Source of the DNA: an uncultured Clostridia bacterium
GTDB lineage: Bacteria > Bacillota > Clostridia > Christensenellales > Borkfalkiaceae
Direction of reading: 5' to 3'
DNA length: 64,000 nucleotides
Assembly: GCA_934278995.1 (NCBI GenBank)
Contig: CAKQWM010000003.1
Location: forward strand, 1-64,000
Positions within the stretch are counted from its first letter, which is position 1; each line of letters opens with the position of its first letter. The notes under the pieces were generated by a model that was not told the DNA's origin, ran no database searches, and saw only the letters and a program-made list of their open reading frames with translations. Positions 7,446-15,187 of the stretch are shown piece after piece. A program made the position numbers and the translations under genes.

Positions 7446-8272
7446 TGGATTTTTTATCTCACTACGATAAATACAAACGAATTGCCGAAGATTATTTTTT
7501 AAAAGTATTTGATGAAACGCTTTGCGACGGTAATCTTCAAAATGCGGTAAGATATTCGTTTTTCGGCGGTGGTAAGCGCGTAAGACCTGTTCTTATGCTT
7601 GCCGTTTCGGAATATCTCGGGGTAAATTTTTCAAAAGTTTTACCTTATGCGTTGTCGCTCGAATGCGTACATATACACAGTCTTATTCACGACGATCTGC
7701 CTCCGCTCGATAACGACGATTTCAGGCGCGGGCTTAAAAGTTGTCATAAGGCGTACGGAGAGGCTTGCGCATTGCTTGCAGGTGATTACTTACTTAATTT
7801 TGCTTATTGTAACGGTTTGAGAAATTGCGACGAAACGCGCGACGCAACGATTCTTTCGCTTTTATCCGACGCTACTGCAAAAATGCTTGACGGACAAGCG
7901 CTCGACTCGGCGTATTTACCCGACTCTGACGAAAAAACCGTTCTCGATATATACAAAAACAAAACTTGCGCGTTGCTTACGGCGTGTTTTACGATTCCGC
8001 TTGCGTTATCGGATAAAAACATTAACGTTGATTTTATCGATTTTGCGGAGAACTTCGGGTTGCTGTTCCAGATTACCGACGATATTATCGATTATTCCGT
8101 AAAATCGAACAAGAAGAATAACGAATTGAATTTCGTTTCCGAATTCGGAATCGAGCGCGCGTTGAAGTTAAAATTGAATTTGATAAACAAGTGCTATAAA
8201 ACCATCGATAAACTCGGCGATTTTGAGTTTTTGAAACTTTTCGTCGATTTTGTCGCGGAGAGATGCGAATAA
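7445..8272 (+). CDS. ispA: Polyprenyl diphosphate synthase (farnesyl/geranyl type)
   Basis: A 275-residue trans-prenyltransferase that condenses isopentenyl and dimethylallyl diphosphates, feeding undecaprenyl and quinone-type lipids. The first aspartate-rich motif DDLPPLDND, the second ITDDIID, and GGGKRVRPVL near the N terminus are visible. Residues before the first motif (ECVHIHSLIHDD) fit the farnesyl diphosphate synthase class. It overlaps folD and tlyA by one base each, so the three are translationally coupled. The dxs gene that often follows ispA is missing from this cluster. Confidence 0.93.
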   Translation: MDFLSHYDKYKRIAEDYFLKVFDETLCDGNLQNAVRYSFFGGGKRVRPVLMLAVSEYLGVNFSKVLPYALSLECVHIHSLIHDDLPPLDNDDFRRGLKSCHKAYGEACALLAGDYLLNFAYCNGLRNCDETRDATILSLLSDATAKMLDGQALDSAYLPDSDEKTVLDIYKNKTCALLTACFTIPLALSDKNINVDFIDFAENFGLLFQITDDIIDYSVKSNKKNNELNFVSEFGIERALKLKLNLINKCYKTIDKLGDFEFLKLFVDFVAERCE

Positions 8273-9036
8273 TGCGACTCGATCAATTTTTAACCGAACG
8301 CGGATATTTCACGACAAGGGCGAAAAGCGCGGACGCCGTAAAAAAGGGGCTTGTTTCGATAAATGGCGCCATTTGCGTTAAAGTATCCAAAGAAGTTTCC
8401 TTGAGCGACGTAATCGTGGTATCCGAGCATTTAGAGTTCGTTTCCAAGGGAGGATATAAACTTCAAAAAGCGCTCGACGAATTTAAAATAGACCTTTCGG
8501 ATTTGATTTTTGCCGATATAGGCGCTTCGACCGGAGGTTTTACGGACTGCCTGTTAAGAGCGGGCGCGAAAAAAGTTTATGCGGTAGATGTCGGTAAAGA
8601 TTTGCTCGATAAAAAACTCAAAAGCAACAATAAAGTCGTCGTAATGGACGAAAGAAACGCGCGCTATCTTAAAAAAGAAGATTTCGGCGAAAAACTCGAC
8701 GGAGTTACCGCGGATTGCAGTTTTATTTCCTTAAATTTACTTTTACCCGTTTTTTCGGACCTTTTGGACGAAAAAGGGACGCTTTTAGCCTTGATTAAAC
8801 CACAGTTCGAGTGCGGTAAGAGTAATTTACCTAAAAGCGGGATATTAAAGGACGTAAAATTACGCGTAAGAGTTACGACGGACGTTCTGAATAACGCGAA
8901 ACGATTCGGGTTTAACACGATTGCTATTTCAAAAGTTCCCGAATTTAAAGATAAAAACGTCGAATACGTAGTTTATCTTTGCAAGACGGGTAAAAATATG
9001 TCTGATAGTGATATCAGTGAATTTTTAAGTCGTTAA
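8272..9036 (+). CDS. tlyA: TlyA-family rRNA 2'-O-methyltransferase
   Basis: A 254-residue protein with an N-terminal S4 RNA-binding domain (MRLDQFLTERGYFTTRAKSA) and a C-terminal RrmJ/FtsJ-like methyltransferase domain. The SAM-binding motif DIGASTGGFTDCLL (about residues 83-96) and the catalytic-region motif IKPQFE are present. The family methylates rRNA riboses and some members are haemolysins; the substrate here is inferred. The ATG at 8272 overlaps the ispA stop and has GGAGAG about 9 bases upstream; the ATG at 8263 abuts that ribosome-binding site and is rejected. Confidence 0.94.
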   Translation: MRLDQFLTERGYFTTRAKSADAVKKGLVSINGAICVKVSKEVSLSDVIVVSEHLEFVSKGGYKLQKALDEFKIDLSDLIFADIGASTGGFTDCLLRAGAKKVYAVDVGKDLLDKKLKSNNKVVVMDERNARYLKKEDFGEKLDGVTADCSFISLNLLLPVFSDLLDEKGTLLALIKPQFECGKSNLPKSGILKDVKLRVRVTTDVLNNAKRFGFNTIAISKVPEFKDKNVEYVVYLCKTGKNMSDSDISEFLSR

Positions 9037-9037
9037 T

Positions 9038-9865
9038 ATGATCGGTCTATACTATAAAGCGAACGATTGCCGTTCCGAAAATTGCATAGAAATATTAAAA
9101 AAATCGTTGAGCGACAATTCGCTCGCGTATAAAGTGATTTGCGAAGGAAGTCCGGATAGCGGAAACGACGATATAGACGTTATGATTGTTTTCGGCGGGG
9201 ACGGGACGGTTTTGCGCGCGTCAAAAATTGCCGGTTCAAAAATTCCCATTGTGGGAATCAACACCGGAAGTCTTGGTTTTTTATCTTCCTATGAATCCGA
9301 CGACGTCTTTACGTTAGTCGAAGATATTTTATCGGGAACGCTTACTTTTTCGGAAAGACGGTTTATGTCGGTTAAGGTGAACGATAAAGAGTTTTTTGCC
9401 CTTAACGACGCGGTTATTACAAAAAATCATCTTGTCGATAACGTCAGCGAATGCATTAAACTGTATTTAAAAATCGACGGTCAGTTTGTCGATGCGTACG
9501 TAGGAGACGGGCTTATTTTGAGTACGCCCACGGGTTCGACCGCATACGCCATATCCGCAGGCGGTCCGATAATGGTTCCTGACGTAAATGCTTACGTGGT
9601 TGCGCCTATATGCGCCCATACTTTACATTCAAAGCCTATCGTATATCCGCAAAAATCTCTCGCCGAAGTTAAAGTCTTAAGTAATTCCAAAGAATGCGCG
9701 CTTTTTATCGACGGAAAAATGGAGGCTTGCCTGAAACCCGAAACTATAGTAAAAATTACCGCAAGCGATTCGTTTGCGCGTATTTGTAATAAATCGGACA
9801 AGTTTTTTTCAAGGCTTTCCGAAAAACTAAACAAATGGAGCAATATTGATCTACTAGAGGTGTAA
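9038..9865 (+). CDS. nadK: NAD kinase
   Basis: A 275-residue ATP-NAD kinase, the only route to NADP in most bacteria. The GGDGT motif (residues 53-57), NTGSLGFL, the glycine-rich TPTGSTAY motif and the NE/D-type loop region are all visible. It starts one base after the tlyA stop with no clear ribosome-binding site of its own, so translation is probably coupled. The tlyA-nadK-argR-recN order is standard in Firmicutes. Confidence 0.96.
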   Translation: MIGLYYKANDCRSENCIEILKKSLSDNSLAYKVICEGSPDSGNDDIDVMIVFGGDGTVLRASKIAGSKIPIVGINTGSLGFLSSYESDDVFTLVEDILSGTLTFSERRFMSVKVNDKEFFALNDAVITKNHLVDNVSECIKLYLKIDGQFVDAYVGDGLILSTPTGSTAYAISAGGPIMVPDVNAYVVAPICAHTLHSKPIVYPQKSLAEVKVLSNSKECALFIDGKMEACLKPETIVKITASDSFARICNKSDKFFSRLSEKLNKWSNIDLLEV

Positions 9866-9866
9866 A

Positions 9867-10316
9867 ATGGACAAATCAAAAAGACAACAGCAGTTACTTG
9901 ACATAGTAACAAAAATCGAAGTAAACACGCAAGAAGAGCTTATAAGGCTTTTGGCGGAGCAGGGTACTTCCGTTACGCAAGCGACTATTTCGAGAGACAT
10001 CAAGGAATTAGGGCTTATCAAGACGTCCGGAAAGGTTAAAAAGTACCGTTATGCCCGCGTTCACGACAAACAACACGATTCAATCAAATTGTTGAGTTTG
10101 TTCAAGACCGCGGTTATATCCATCGAACCTGCTCAAAACCTTGTCGTGGTTAAAACTTTAACCGGCAACGGCGGAGCGGTTGCCGCTACCATCGACGCTC
10201 AAGGGATCGAAGAAATCGTCGGTACTTTAGCCGGTGACGATACCGTTCTGGTCGTTACGATGAATTCTGAAAACGCCGAAAAAGTTACGCGCGACTTGCA
10301 CGAATTGTTGGTTTAA
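9867..10316 (+). CDS. argR: Arginine repressor ArgR/AhrC
   Basis: A 149-residue transcription regulator: an N-terminal winged helix with the conserved SRDIKELGL recognition segment (residues 45-53) and a C-terminal oligomerisation/arginine-binding domain (about residues 75-149) with GNGGAVAATID. It represses arginine synthesis and activates catabolism when bound to arginine. In this position (before recN) it is usual for Firmicutes and does not by itself point to local targets. AGAGGTG lies 5-8 bases before the ATG. Confidence 0.95.
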   Translation: MDKSKRQQQLLDIVTKIEVNTQEELIRLLAEQGTSVTQATISRDIKELGLIKTSGKVKKYRYARVHDKQHDSIKLLSLFKTAVISIEPAQNLVVVKTLTGNGGAVAATIDAQGIEEIVGTLAGDDTVLVVTMNSENAEKVTRDLHELLV

Positions 10317-10327
10317 TTTGTATTTTT

Positions 10328-10360
10328 GTCGGTTTTGCGCGGCTTTCGTGCAAAACCGAC
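10328..10360 (+). repeat. Perfect 11-bp inverted repeat directly before recN
   Basis: GTCGGTTTTGC (10328-10338) pairs exactly with GCAAAACCGAC (10350-10360) around an 11-base loop. The stem ends 7 bases before the recN ATG and no T-run follows, so it is not a normal terminator. It occupies the place where a ribosome-binding site should be. Confidence 0.75.
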
Positions 10361-10367
10361 GATATAT

Positions 10368-12053
10368 ATGCTTAATTTTTTATCGATAAAAAACGTTGCT
10401 CTTATCAGGGCGACCGAAATAGTGTTTTCAAAGGGGCTTAACGTTTTATCCGGCGAAACCGGCGCGGGTAAATCGGTGGTTTTGGAAGCCCTTAATTTTG
10501 CTTTGGGGCAAAAGGCGAATAAATCGATGATTTGCCACGGAGAAACCGAATGTACGGTGACATGTTCTTTTGACGTTTCTAAAAACGTTGCCGCTAAAGC
10601 CGCGTTAAAAGAATGTGGTTTTGACGACGAAGACGAAATCATTGTCAAGCGCACTCTGAACGATTCGGGTAAATCGACCATACGGCTGAACGGCGAACCC
10701 GTTACGTCGTCGTGTTTAAGAAAAATTACCTCGCTTATCGTTGACGTTCACGGGCAAAGCGACCATTTTTTATTGTTGAAAGAATCGAATCAATTATCGC
10801 TTATCGACACGTTGGCGCAGTCCGAACTTGAATTGCCGAAAACGAAAATACGCAATATTTTACGTCAGATTGAAGATATCGATACAAAACTATCGATGCT
10901 CGGAGGAAACGAAGCAGACAGAGAAAGAAAAATCGATTATCTTCAGTTTGCGATTAACGAGATTGAAAGCGCAGAACTATCCGACGGCGAAGAAGAAAAA
11001 CTGCTTGAACGTAAAAAGAAACTTTTAAACTTAGAGAAGATTACGACTGCTTTACAGGAATCATACGATTTTTTATCGGGCGAAGGCGGCGTTACGGACG
11101 TATTGAGCGATGTTTCCCGAAAAATCGCGTCGATTTCGCAGTACGGTAACGACTATGAAAAAATTTCCGAACGTCTTGAGTTTTGTCTTGACGAAATTTC
11201 CGATATTTCCGCGCTTATCGGCGAAGACAGCGAGGACAGTTACGATCCCGAGGAGTTAGAAGAAATCGAACGCAGACTGGAAATTATCCGCTCTTTAAAA
11301 AAGAAATACGGGCAGACTTACGCCGATATTATTTCTACTTTAAATTCTTTCAGAACCGAACTTGACTTAATTTTGAAAGGGGCGGAGCAAATCGAGCAAC
11401 TGAACGCTTACAGGCAACGAAACGTTGCGGAACTTGAAACGCTTTATTCAGAACTCACGTCCGTTCGTAAATTTGTTGCGAACAAGTTAGAGCGTGATTT
11501 ATCGGTAAAACTTAAAGAACTTGCCATGAAAAGCGCGGTTTTCAAAGTAGAGTTTACAAGGCTTGACGGAGAAGTTCTTTCGGTTAAAGGTCGTGATCAG
11601 GTCAGATTTTTGTTCAACGCAAACAGAGGCGAGGCGCTTAACCCTCTTGATATGGTTATAAGCGGTGGCGAGTTGTCAAGGCTTATGCTTGCGATAAAAT
11701 CGATTACGGGCGGAAATTTCGGCGCAGAAACGTTTATTTTCGATGAAATCGACGTCGGTATAAGCGGTGAAGCGGCGCAAGTCGTTGCCGAAAACTTTGC
11801 CAAAATTGCGAAAGACAGGCAAATTATAGCAATTTCCCATTTACCGCAAATCGTTGCTATGGCAGACGTCGGCTTTTTGATTTATAAGCGCGAGGAGGGC
11901 GACAGGACTGTTACGCACGTTAAAAAACTCGATAAAGAGGGAAAAATTAACGAAGTCGTAAGGCTTGTCGGCGGTAATTTGTCGGGTAATACGGGTTTTG
12001 TTCACGCCGAAGAACTGATAAACAGAGCAGATACTTTTAAAAACAGTATTTAA
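10368..12053 (+). CDS. recN: DNA repair protein RecN
   Basis: A 561-residue SMC-like ATPase acting early in double-strand break repair. Walker A GETGAGKS is at residues 29-36, coiled coil fills the middle (about 150-400), and the signature GGELSRLMLAIK and Walker B TFIFDEIDVGISG lie near the C terminus. The ATG at 10368 gives the canonical start MLNFLSIKNVALI; an upstream GTG/TTG-type extension through the hairpin is not family-like. No ribosome-binding site is visible; a strong hairpin ends 7 bases upstream, possibly limiting translation. A terminator follows. Confidence 0.95.
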   Translation: MLNFLSIKNVALIRATEIVFSKGLNVLSGETGAGKSVVLEALNFALGQKANKSMICHGETECTVTCSFDVSKNVAAKAALKECGFDDEDEIIVKRTLNDSGKSTIRLNGEPVTSSCLRKITSLIVDVHGQSDHFLLLKESNQLSLIDTLAQSELELPKTKIRNILRQIEDIDTKLSMLGGNEADRERKIDYLQFAINEIESAELSDGEEEKLLERKKKLLNLEKITTALQESYDFLSGEGGVTDVLSDVSRKIASISQYGNDYEKISERLEFCLDEISDISALIGEDSEDSYDPEELEEIERRLEIIRSLKKKYGQTYADIISTLNSFRTELDLILKGAEQIEQLNAYRQRNVAELETLYSELTSVRKFVANKLERDLSVKLKELAMKSAVFKVEFTRLDGEVLSVKGRDQVRFLFNANRGEALNPLDMVISGGELSRLMLAIKSITGGNFGAETFIFDEIDVGISGEAAQVVAENFAKIAKDRQIIAISHLPQIVAMADVGFLIYKREEGDRTVTHVKKLDKEGKINEVVRLVGGNLSGNTGFVHAEELINRADTFKNSI

Positions 12054-12069
12054 AGTACAGGGTATAGTC

Positions 12070-12097
12070 AAGGTCGCGTTTTGCGACCTTTTTATTT
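12070..12097 (+). terminator. Rho-independent terminator after recN
   Basis: AAGGTCGC (12070-12077) pairs perfectly with GCGACCTT (12083-12090) around GTTTT, followed by a T-rich tail. It ends the asp23-to-recN transcription unit. Confidence 0.92.
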
Positions 12098-12107
12098 ATC
12101 TTATTCC

Positions 12108-12136
12108 GAATAAAAAATACGGCGTTGCGCATGATA
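12108..12136 (+). promoter_or_regulatory. Candidate sigma-G (forespore) promoter of spoIVB
   Basis: GAATA (12108-12112), a 17-base spacer, then CATGATA (12130-12136). The known sigma-G consensus is GNATR with CATNMTA about 17-18 bases on; both boxes match fully. spoIVB is sigma-F/sigma-G controlled in B. subtilis. The -10 box ends only 6 bases before the ATG at 12143. Confidence 0.68.
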
Positions 12137-12142
12137 GTTGTA

Positions 12143-13147
12143 ATGAAAAAAACAAATCGACTGAAACGACTGAAATTATATATCTTTGCGATACTGCTTC
12201 TTTGCGTAATAATACCTCAATCCATACAGGCGCATGCCAAACCCTTAACCGTTTATCTCGGCGGTTTTTCCGCAGGCTTTACAATCGACACGAAAGGCGC
12301 TGAAGTTATAGGGTTAAGTGAAGTCGTAACGGATTCGGGAATAAAATCGCCGGCAAAAGATACGGATATTCGCGTTCACGATATAATTTTAAGTTTAGGC
12401 GGCTTGGAAACCGACGAGTACGAAGATATAGAATCCGCGCTTAAAAATTGCGAAGGAAAAGCCCTCGACCTTTCTCTTAAACGCAACGACGAGATTATTC
12501 TGAAAAAGATTACGCCCGCAAAGGATTTATCGGGAAAGTATAAACTCGGTCTTTTATTAAGAGATAAATTAACGGGTGTAGGCACCGTAACTTTTATAAA
12601 AGATAATCTTGAATTTATGGCTTTGGGACACGCCGTTTGCGGTGCAAACGAAAAACCCATAGAAATTTCGGGCGGAGAACTTTATGCATGCAGTATTTTC
12701 GGAATCGAAAGGGGAACGAGAGGTCATGCGGGAGAACTACGCGGAATGTTTCTAAACGATGCAAAAATGGGTTATATTGACCATAATCTGACGGTCGGAA
12801 TAACCGGAAGAATAAGCGAAAAATTCGACCTTTCAAAACTCGGCAAAATCGAAGTAGGCGACGCTCACCCGGGCAAAGCGTCCTTAATTACGACTATAGA
12901 CGGCATTATCCCCGAAGAATTTTCCATAAGCATAGCGAAGGTAGATAATCAAAAAAAGGATAACAGAAATTACGTTATAGTCGTAACCGACGATAAACTA
13001 CTCGAAGTCGCCGGCGGAATAGTGCAGGGTATGAGCGGAAGTCCTATTATTCAGGACGGTAAAATAGTAGGCGCAGTTACCCACGTTTTTGTTTCCGATC
13101 CCACTCGCGGTTTTGGAATTTCAATACAAAAAATGTTGCAAAATTAA
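12143..13147 (+). CDS. spoIVB: SpoIVB serine peptidase (sigma-K checkpoint signal)
   Basis: A forespore-made, secreted serine protease that signals across the intermembrane space to activate pro-sigma-K processing. The 334 residues comprise an N-terminal membrane anchor (about 9-28), a reduced PDZ-like region (about 65-120) and a peptidase domain with His163 in LGHAV and nucleophile Ser298 in GMSGSPI. Shorter than B. subtilis SpoIVB (426), mainly before and within the PDZ part. In-frame TTG 12125 and ATG 12131 fall in the promoter, so ATG 12143 is preferred; the mRNA may then be leaderless. spo0A, usually next, is absent. Confidence 0.94.
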   Translation: MKKTNRLKRLKLYIFAILLLCVIIPQSIQAHAKPLTVYLGGFSAGFTIDTKGAEVIGLSEVVTDSGIKSPAKDTDIRVHDIILSLGGLETDEYEDIESALKNCEGKALDLSLKRNDEIILKKITPAKDLSGKYKLGLLLRDKLTGVGTVTFIKDNLEFMALGHAVCGANEKPIEISGGELYACSIFGIERGTRGHAGELRGMFLNDAKMGYIDHNLTVGITGRISEKFDLSKLGKIEVGDAHPGKASLITTIDGIIPEEFSISIAKVDNQKKDNRNYVIVVTDDKLLEVAGGIVQGMSGSPIIQDGKIVGAVTHVFVSDPTRGFGISIQKMLQN

Positions 13148-13218
13148 TATTACGAATATCATAAAATAATTAAAAATCGTTGATTATATAATAAAAAATA
13201 GTGATTATTATGATTTAA

Positions 13219-13247
13219 GAATATTTTAACGACTACCCCCATACGAT
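13219..13247 (+). promoter_or_regulatory. Candidate sigma-E (mother-cell) promoter of spoIIM
   Basis: GAATATT (13219-13225), 14 bases, CATACGAT (13240-13247). The sigma-E consensus is roughly GMATATT-N13-15-CATACAHT; only one position departs. spoIIM is sigma-E dependent in B. subtilis. Transcription would begin near 13254, downstream of the GTG at 13250. The -10 box lies in the 5' arm and loop of a strong inverted repeat. Confidence 0.65.
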
Positions 13248-13264
13248 ATGTGTGGGGGTATCGT
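13229..13264 (+). repeat. Inverted repeat over the spoIIM promoter and start
   Basis: TACCCCCATAC (13234-13244) pairs with GTGTGGGGGTA (13250-13260) with one G-U pair around the loop GATAT, and the pairing continues through ACGA/TCGT after a one-base bulge. No T-run follows, so it is not a terminator. It could be a dyad operator over the sigma-E -10 box or an RNA fold. Confidence 0.75.
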
Positions 13265-13867
13265 CATATTAAAAGTATCCGTACCGTTTTACGCTTAATT
13301 TCAAAGAGAAAAATCCTTTCGATTATTACTGTTGCCGTGTTTTTAGTATTTGTTATTTTAGGCGCGGTTTTGCCTAAAGGACAGGAAAAATTTTTTTATT
13401 GCGAAAGCACGGTTAATATATTTGTAGTTTCATTATCGCCGGGCGGTAAGATTTCAAAACTTTTTTTAAACAGACTTTTTGCCGATTGTTTTTGTTTACT
13501 GATATTTTATTTTACAAATTACGCTATTTTTTTAATGCCGATAAATTTTCTTATAATAGCATACAAAGGTTACGTTTTGGGAGCGATATTTATATCGTTG
13601 ATTTCAAATTTCGGTTTTACCGGTATTATGCTCTTTATTTTCGGGGTTCTCATTCAAAACTTAATCGCGTTGTTTGCTCTGGTTATTATGACGATTTCCT
13701 CTTTTAATAATAAGACGGCGTTCTCGGATTGCAATTTAAAAATCAAAAATTACCCGCTTTACGTCTTTTTGTTTTCGGCGACGTTGATTATTATCAGCGT
13801 TATTGCACAGTTTATATTCGTATTATTGTTTTTAAGACCGCTGAACTATTCCTTTTTGATTGCATAA
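13250..13867 (+). CDS. spoIIM: Stage II sporulation protein M
   Basis: A polytopic membrane protein of the SpoIIDMP complex, which remodels septal peptidoglycan for engulfment. Up to 205 residues with about five membrane segments; the stretch around KGYVLGAIF to GVLIQNLI (about residues 103-143) matches the conserved SpoIIM core (KG..VG ... PQNL). The conventional start is GTG 13250, but it lies in a hairpin arm, has no ribosome-binding site and would be upstream of the predicted sigma-E transcript start. An ATT at 13268 with GGGGGT about 9 bases before it is an alternative. Downstream dacF matches clostridial context. Confidence 0.85.
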   Translation: MWGYRHIKSIRTVLRLISKRKILSIITVAVFLVFVILGAVLPKGQEKFFYCESTVNIFVVSLSPGGKISKLFLNRLFADCFCLLIFYFTNYAIFLMPINFLIIAYKGYVLGAIFISLISNFGFTGIMLFIFGVLIQNLIALFALVIMTISSFNNKTAFSDCNLKIKNYPLYVFLFSATLIIISVIAQFIFVLLFLRPLNYSFLIA

Positions 13868-13890
13868 TTTTTATTCGGATGCTCAAAATA
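13862..13890 (+). promoter_or_regulatory. Candidate sigma-F/sigma-G promoter of dacF
   Basis: GCATA (13862-13866), 14 bases, GCTCAAAATA (13881-13890). Compared with the sigma-F consensus GYATA and GGNNANAHTR, only the second G of the -10 differs. dacF is sigma-F dependent in B. subtilis. The -35 box overlaps the last codons of spoIIM. Confidence 0.58.
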
Positions 13891-13922
13891 TCGTTAGTCT
13901 GATATGGACTTCAGGTGTTTGA

Positions 13923-15074
13923 ATGAATAGTTTACGTAAGTTTGTTTTATTTGTTTTTACGATAGTTCTGGTTTCTTCTATGGGAGTTACCTTTGCGAAA
14001 GCAGACTCTTTATTTACTTGCTCGGCAAAATCGGCGTATCTTATCGATTACGGTAGTGATACGGTAATTTATAGTTCGGAAGAAAATAAAAGATTGCCAA
14101 TAGCAAGTATGACCAAAATAATGCTTCTTGACATAGTATTTTCAGCCGTTTCCGACGGCAAACTTTCGTATGACGAAACTGTCAGGATTTCGCAAAACGC
14201 AAGCAAAACGGGCGGTTCGCAAGTATTTTTGCAAGCCGATAAAGATTATAAAGTTGACGATCTTATAAAAAGCGTAGTAATTGCTTCCGCAAACGACGCA
14301 TCGGTTGCGCTTGCAGAGAAAATATCGGGCAGCGAAGATTCTTTTGTTGCTCTGATGAACGACAAAGCGCGCGAATACGGGCTTAAAAACACGTTATTTT
14401 CAAATTGTACGGGATTACCTAAGCCGACGCAATATTCCAGCGCGAAAGACGTTGCGAAAATGTTTTCTGAACTCATCAGACACAACGATTATTTTAAATA
14501 CAGCGGTATTTGGCTTGACGAACTCGTTCATCCCGACAATAGTAAAACTACGTTGACAAATACGAATAAGTTATGTAAGTTTTATAAGGGTTGCGACGGA
14601 GGAAAAACCGGTTTTACCGACGAATCGCGTTTTTGTCTTGCGGCGACCGCAAAGCGAGAGGAAGCAAGGCTGATATGCGTCGTGATAGGGGAAGCGGATT
14701 CAAAAACGAGGTTTAAAGACGTTTCCGAAATGTTTAACAAAGCCTTTTCTTCGTTCAAAAGCACTACCGTGGTTTTTTCCGATAAACCTTGTGAAGAGCA
14801 AGCGATAATTTACGGAACTATAAAGGAAAAGTTTAATTGTTTTCCTAAAAAAGACCTTAGTGTTTTTTCAAAGAAAAACGTTACGCCAGACTATACGGTA
14901 AAAAACGTTATTTATAAAAATTTAAAAGCGCCGCTTAAAATAGGAAGTGCCGTCGGCGAAACGATTTTATTTGTCGAAGGCGTCGAAAAATCAAGAACGG
15001 AATTGATTTTACAAGAAGACGTTTACGATATGAATTATTTCAACGCATTCGGTAAGGTTGCCAAAAACTGGTAA
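13923..15074 (+). CDS. dacF: Sporulation D-alanyl-D-alanine carboxypeptidase
   Basis: A 383-residue class C/low-molecular-weight penicillin-binding protein that trims peptide stems in spore peptidoglycan, controlling cross-linking. It has a signal peptide (about residues 5-27, cleaving near AKA), the SxxK motif SMTK (Ser62-Lys65), SAN (122-124) and KTG (228-230), then a C-terminal beta-rich PBP5-type domain. Placement immediately before spoIIAA identifies the DacF role rather than vegetative DacA. AGGTG lies 6-7 bases before the ATG. A strong terminator follows, partly overlapped by the spoIIA promoter. Confidence 0.93.
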   Translation: MNSLRKFVLFVFTIVLVSSMGVTFAKADSLFTCSAKSAYLIDYGSDTVIYSSEENKRLPIASMTKIMLLDIVFSAVSDGKLSYDETVRISQNASKTGGSQVFLQADKDYKVDDLIKSVVIASANDASVALAEKISGSEDSFVALMNDKAREYGLKNTLFSNCTGLPKPTQYSSAKDVAKMFSELIRHNDYFKYSGIWLDELVHPDNSKTTLTNTNKLCKFYKGCDGGKTGFTDESRFCLAATAKREEARLICVVIGEADSKTRFKDVSEMFNKAFSSFKSTTVVFSDKPCEEQAIIYGTIKEKFNCFPKKDLSVFSKKNVTPDYTVKNVIYKNLKAPLKIGSAVGETILFVEGVEKSRTELILQEDVYDMNYFNAFGKVAKNW

Positions 15075-15093
15075 TAAGTAGTAGAAAATTTAT

Positions 15094-15123
15094 AAAGGAT
15101 AAATTGCAAAATCCGAGGAAATT
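15094..15123 (+). promoter_or_regulatory. Candidate sigma-H promoter of the spoIIA operon
   Basis: AAAGGATAA (15094-15102), 12 bases, GAGGAAATT (15115-15123). The B. subtilis sigma-H consensus is RNAGGAWWW-N11-12-RNNGAATWW; 17 of 18 positions fit. spoIIA is the classic sigma-H (and Spo0A) target. The predicted start near 15130 falls in the loop of the dacF terminator, so transcripts from here lack the 5' arm and cannot form it. Confidence 0.7.
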
Positions 15124-15158
15124 CGACCAAAACAGTCGGAATTATCTCGGATTTTTTT
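15109..15158 (+). terminator. Rho-independent terminator after dacF
   Basis: AAATCCGAG pairs with CTCGGATTT across a small internal loop, and AATTC-GAC pairs with GTC-GGAATT with a bulge, capped by a 7-base loop; seven T follow (15152-15158). It ends dacF transcription just before spoIIAA. Confidence 0.9.
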
Positions 15159-15187
15159 GTTATTATCTATGAAAAAGGAGGCAAAAG

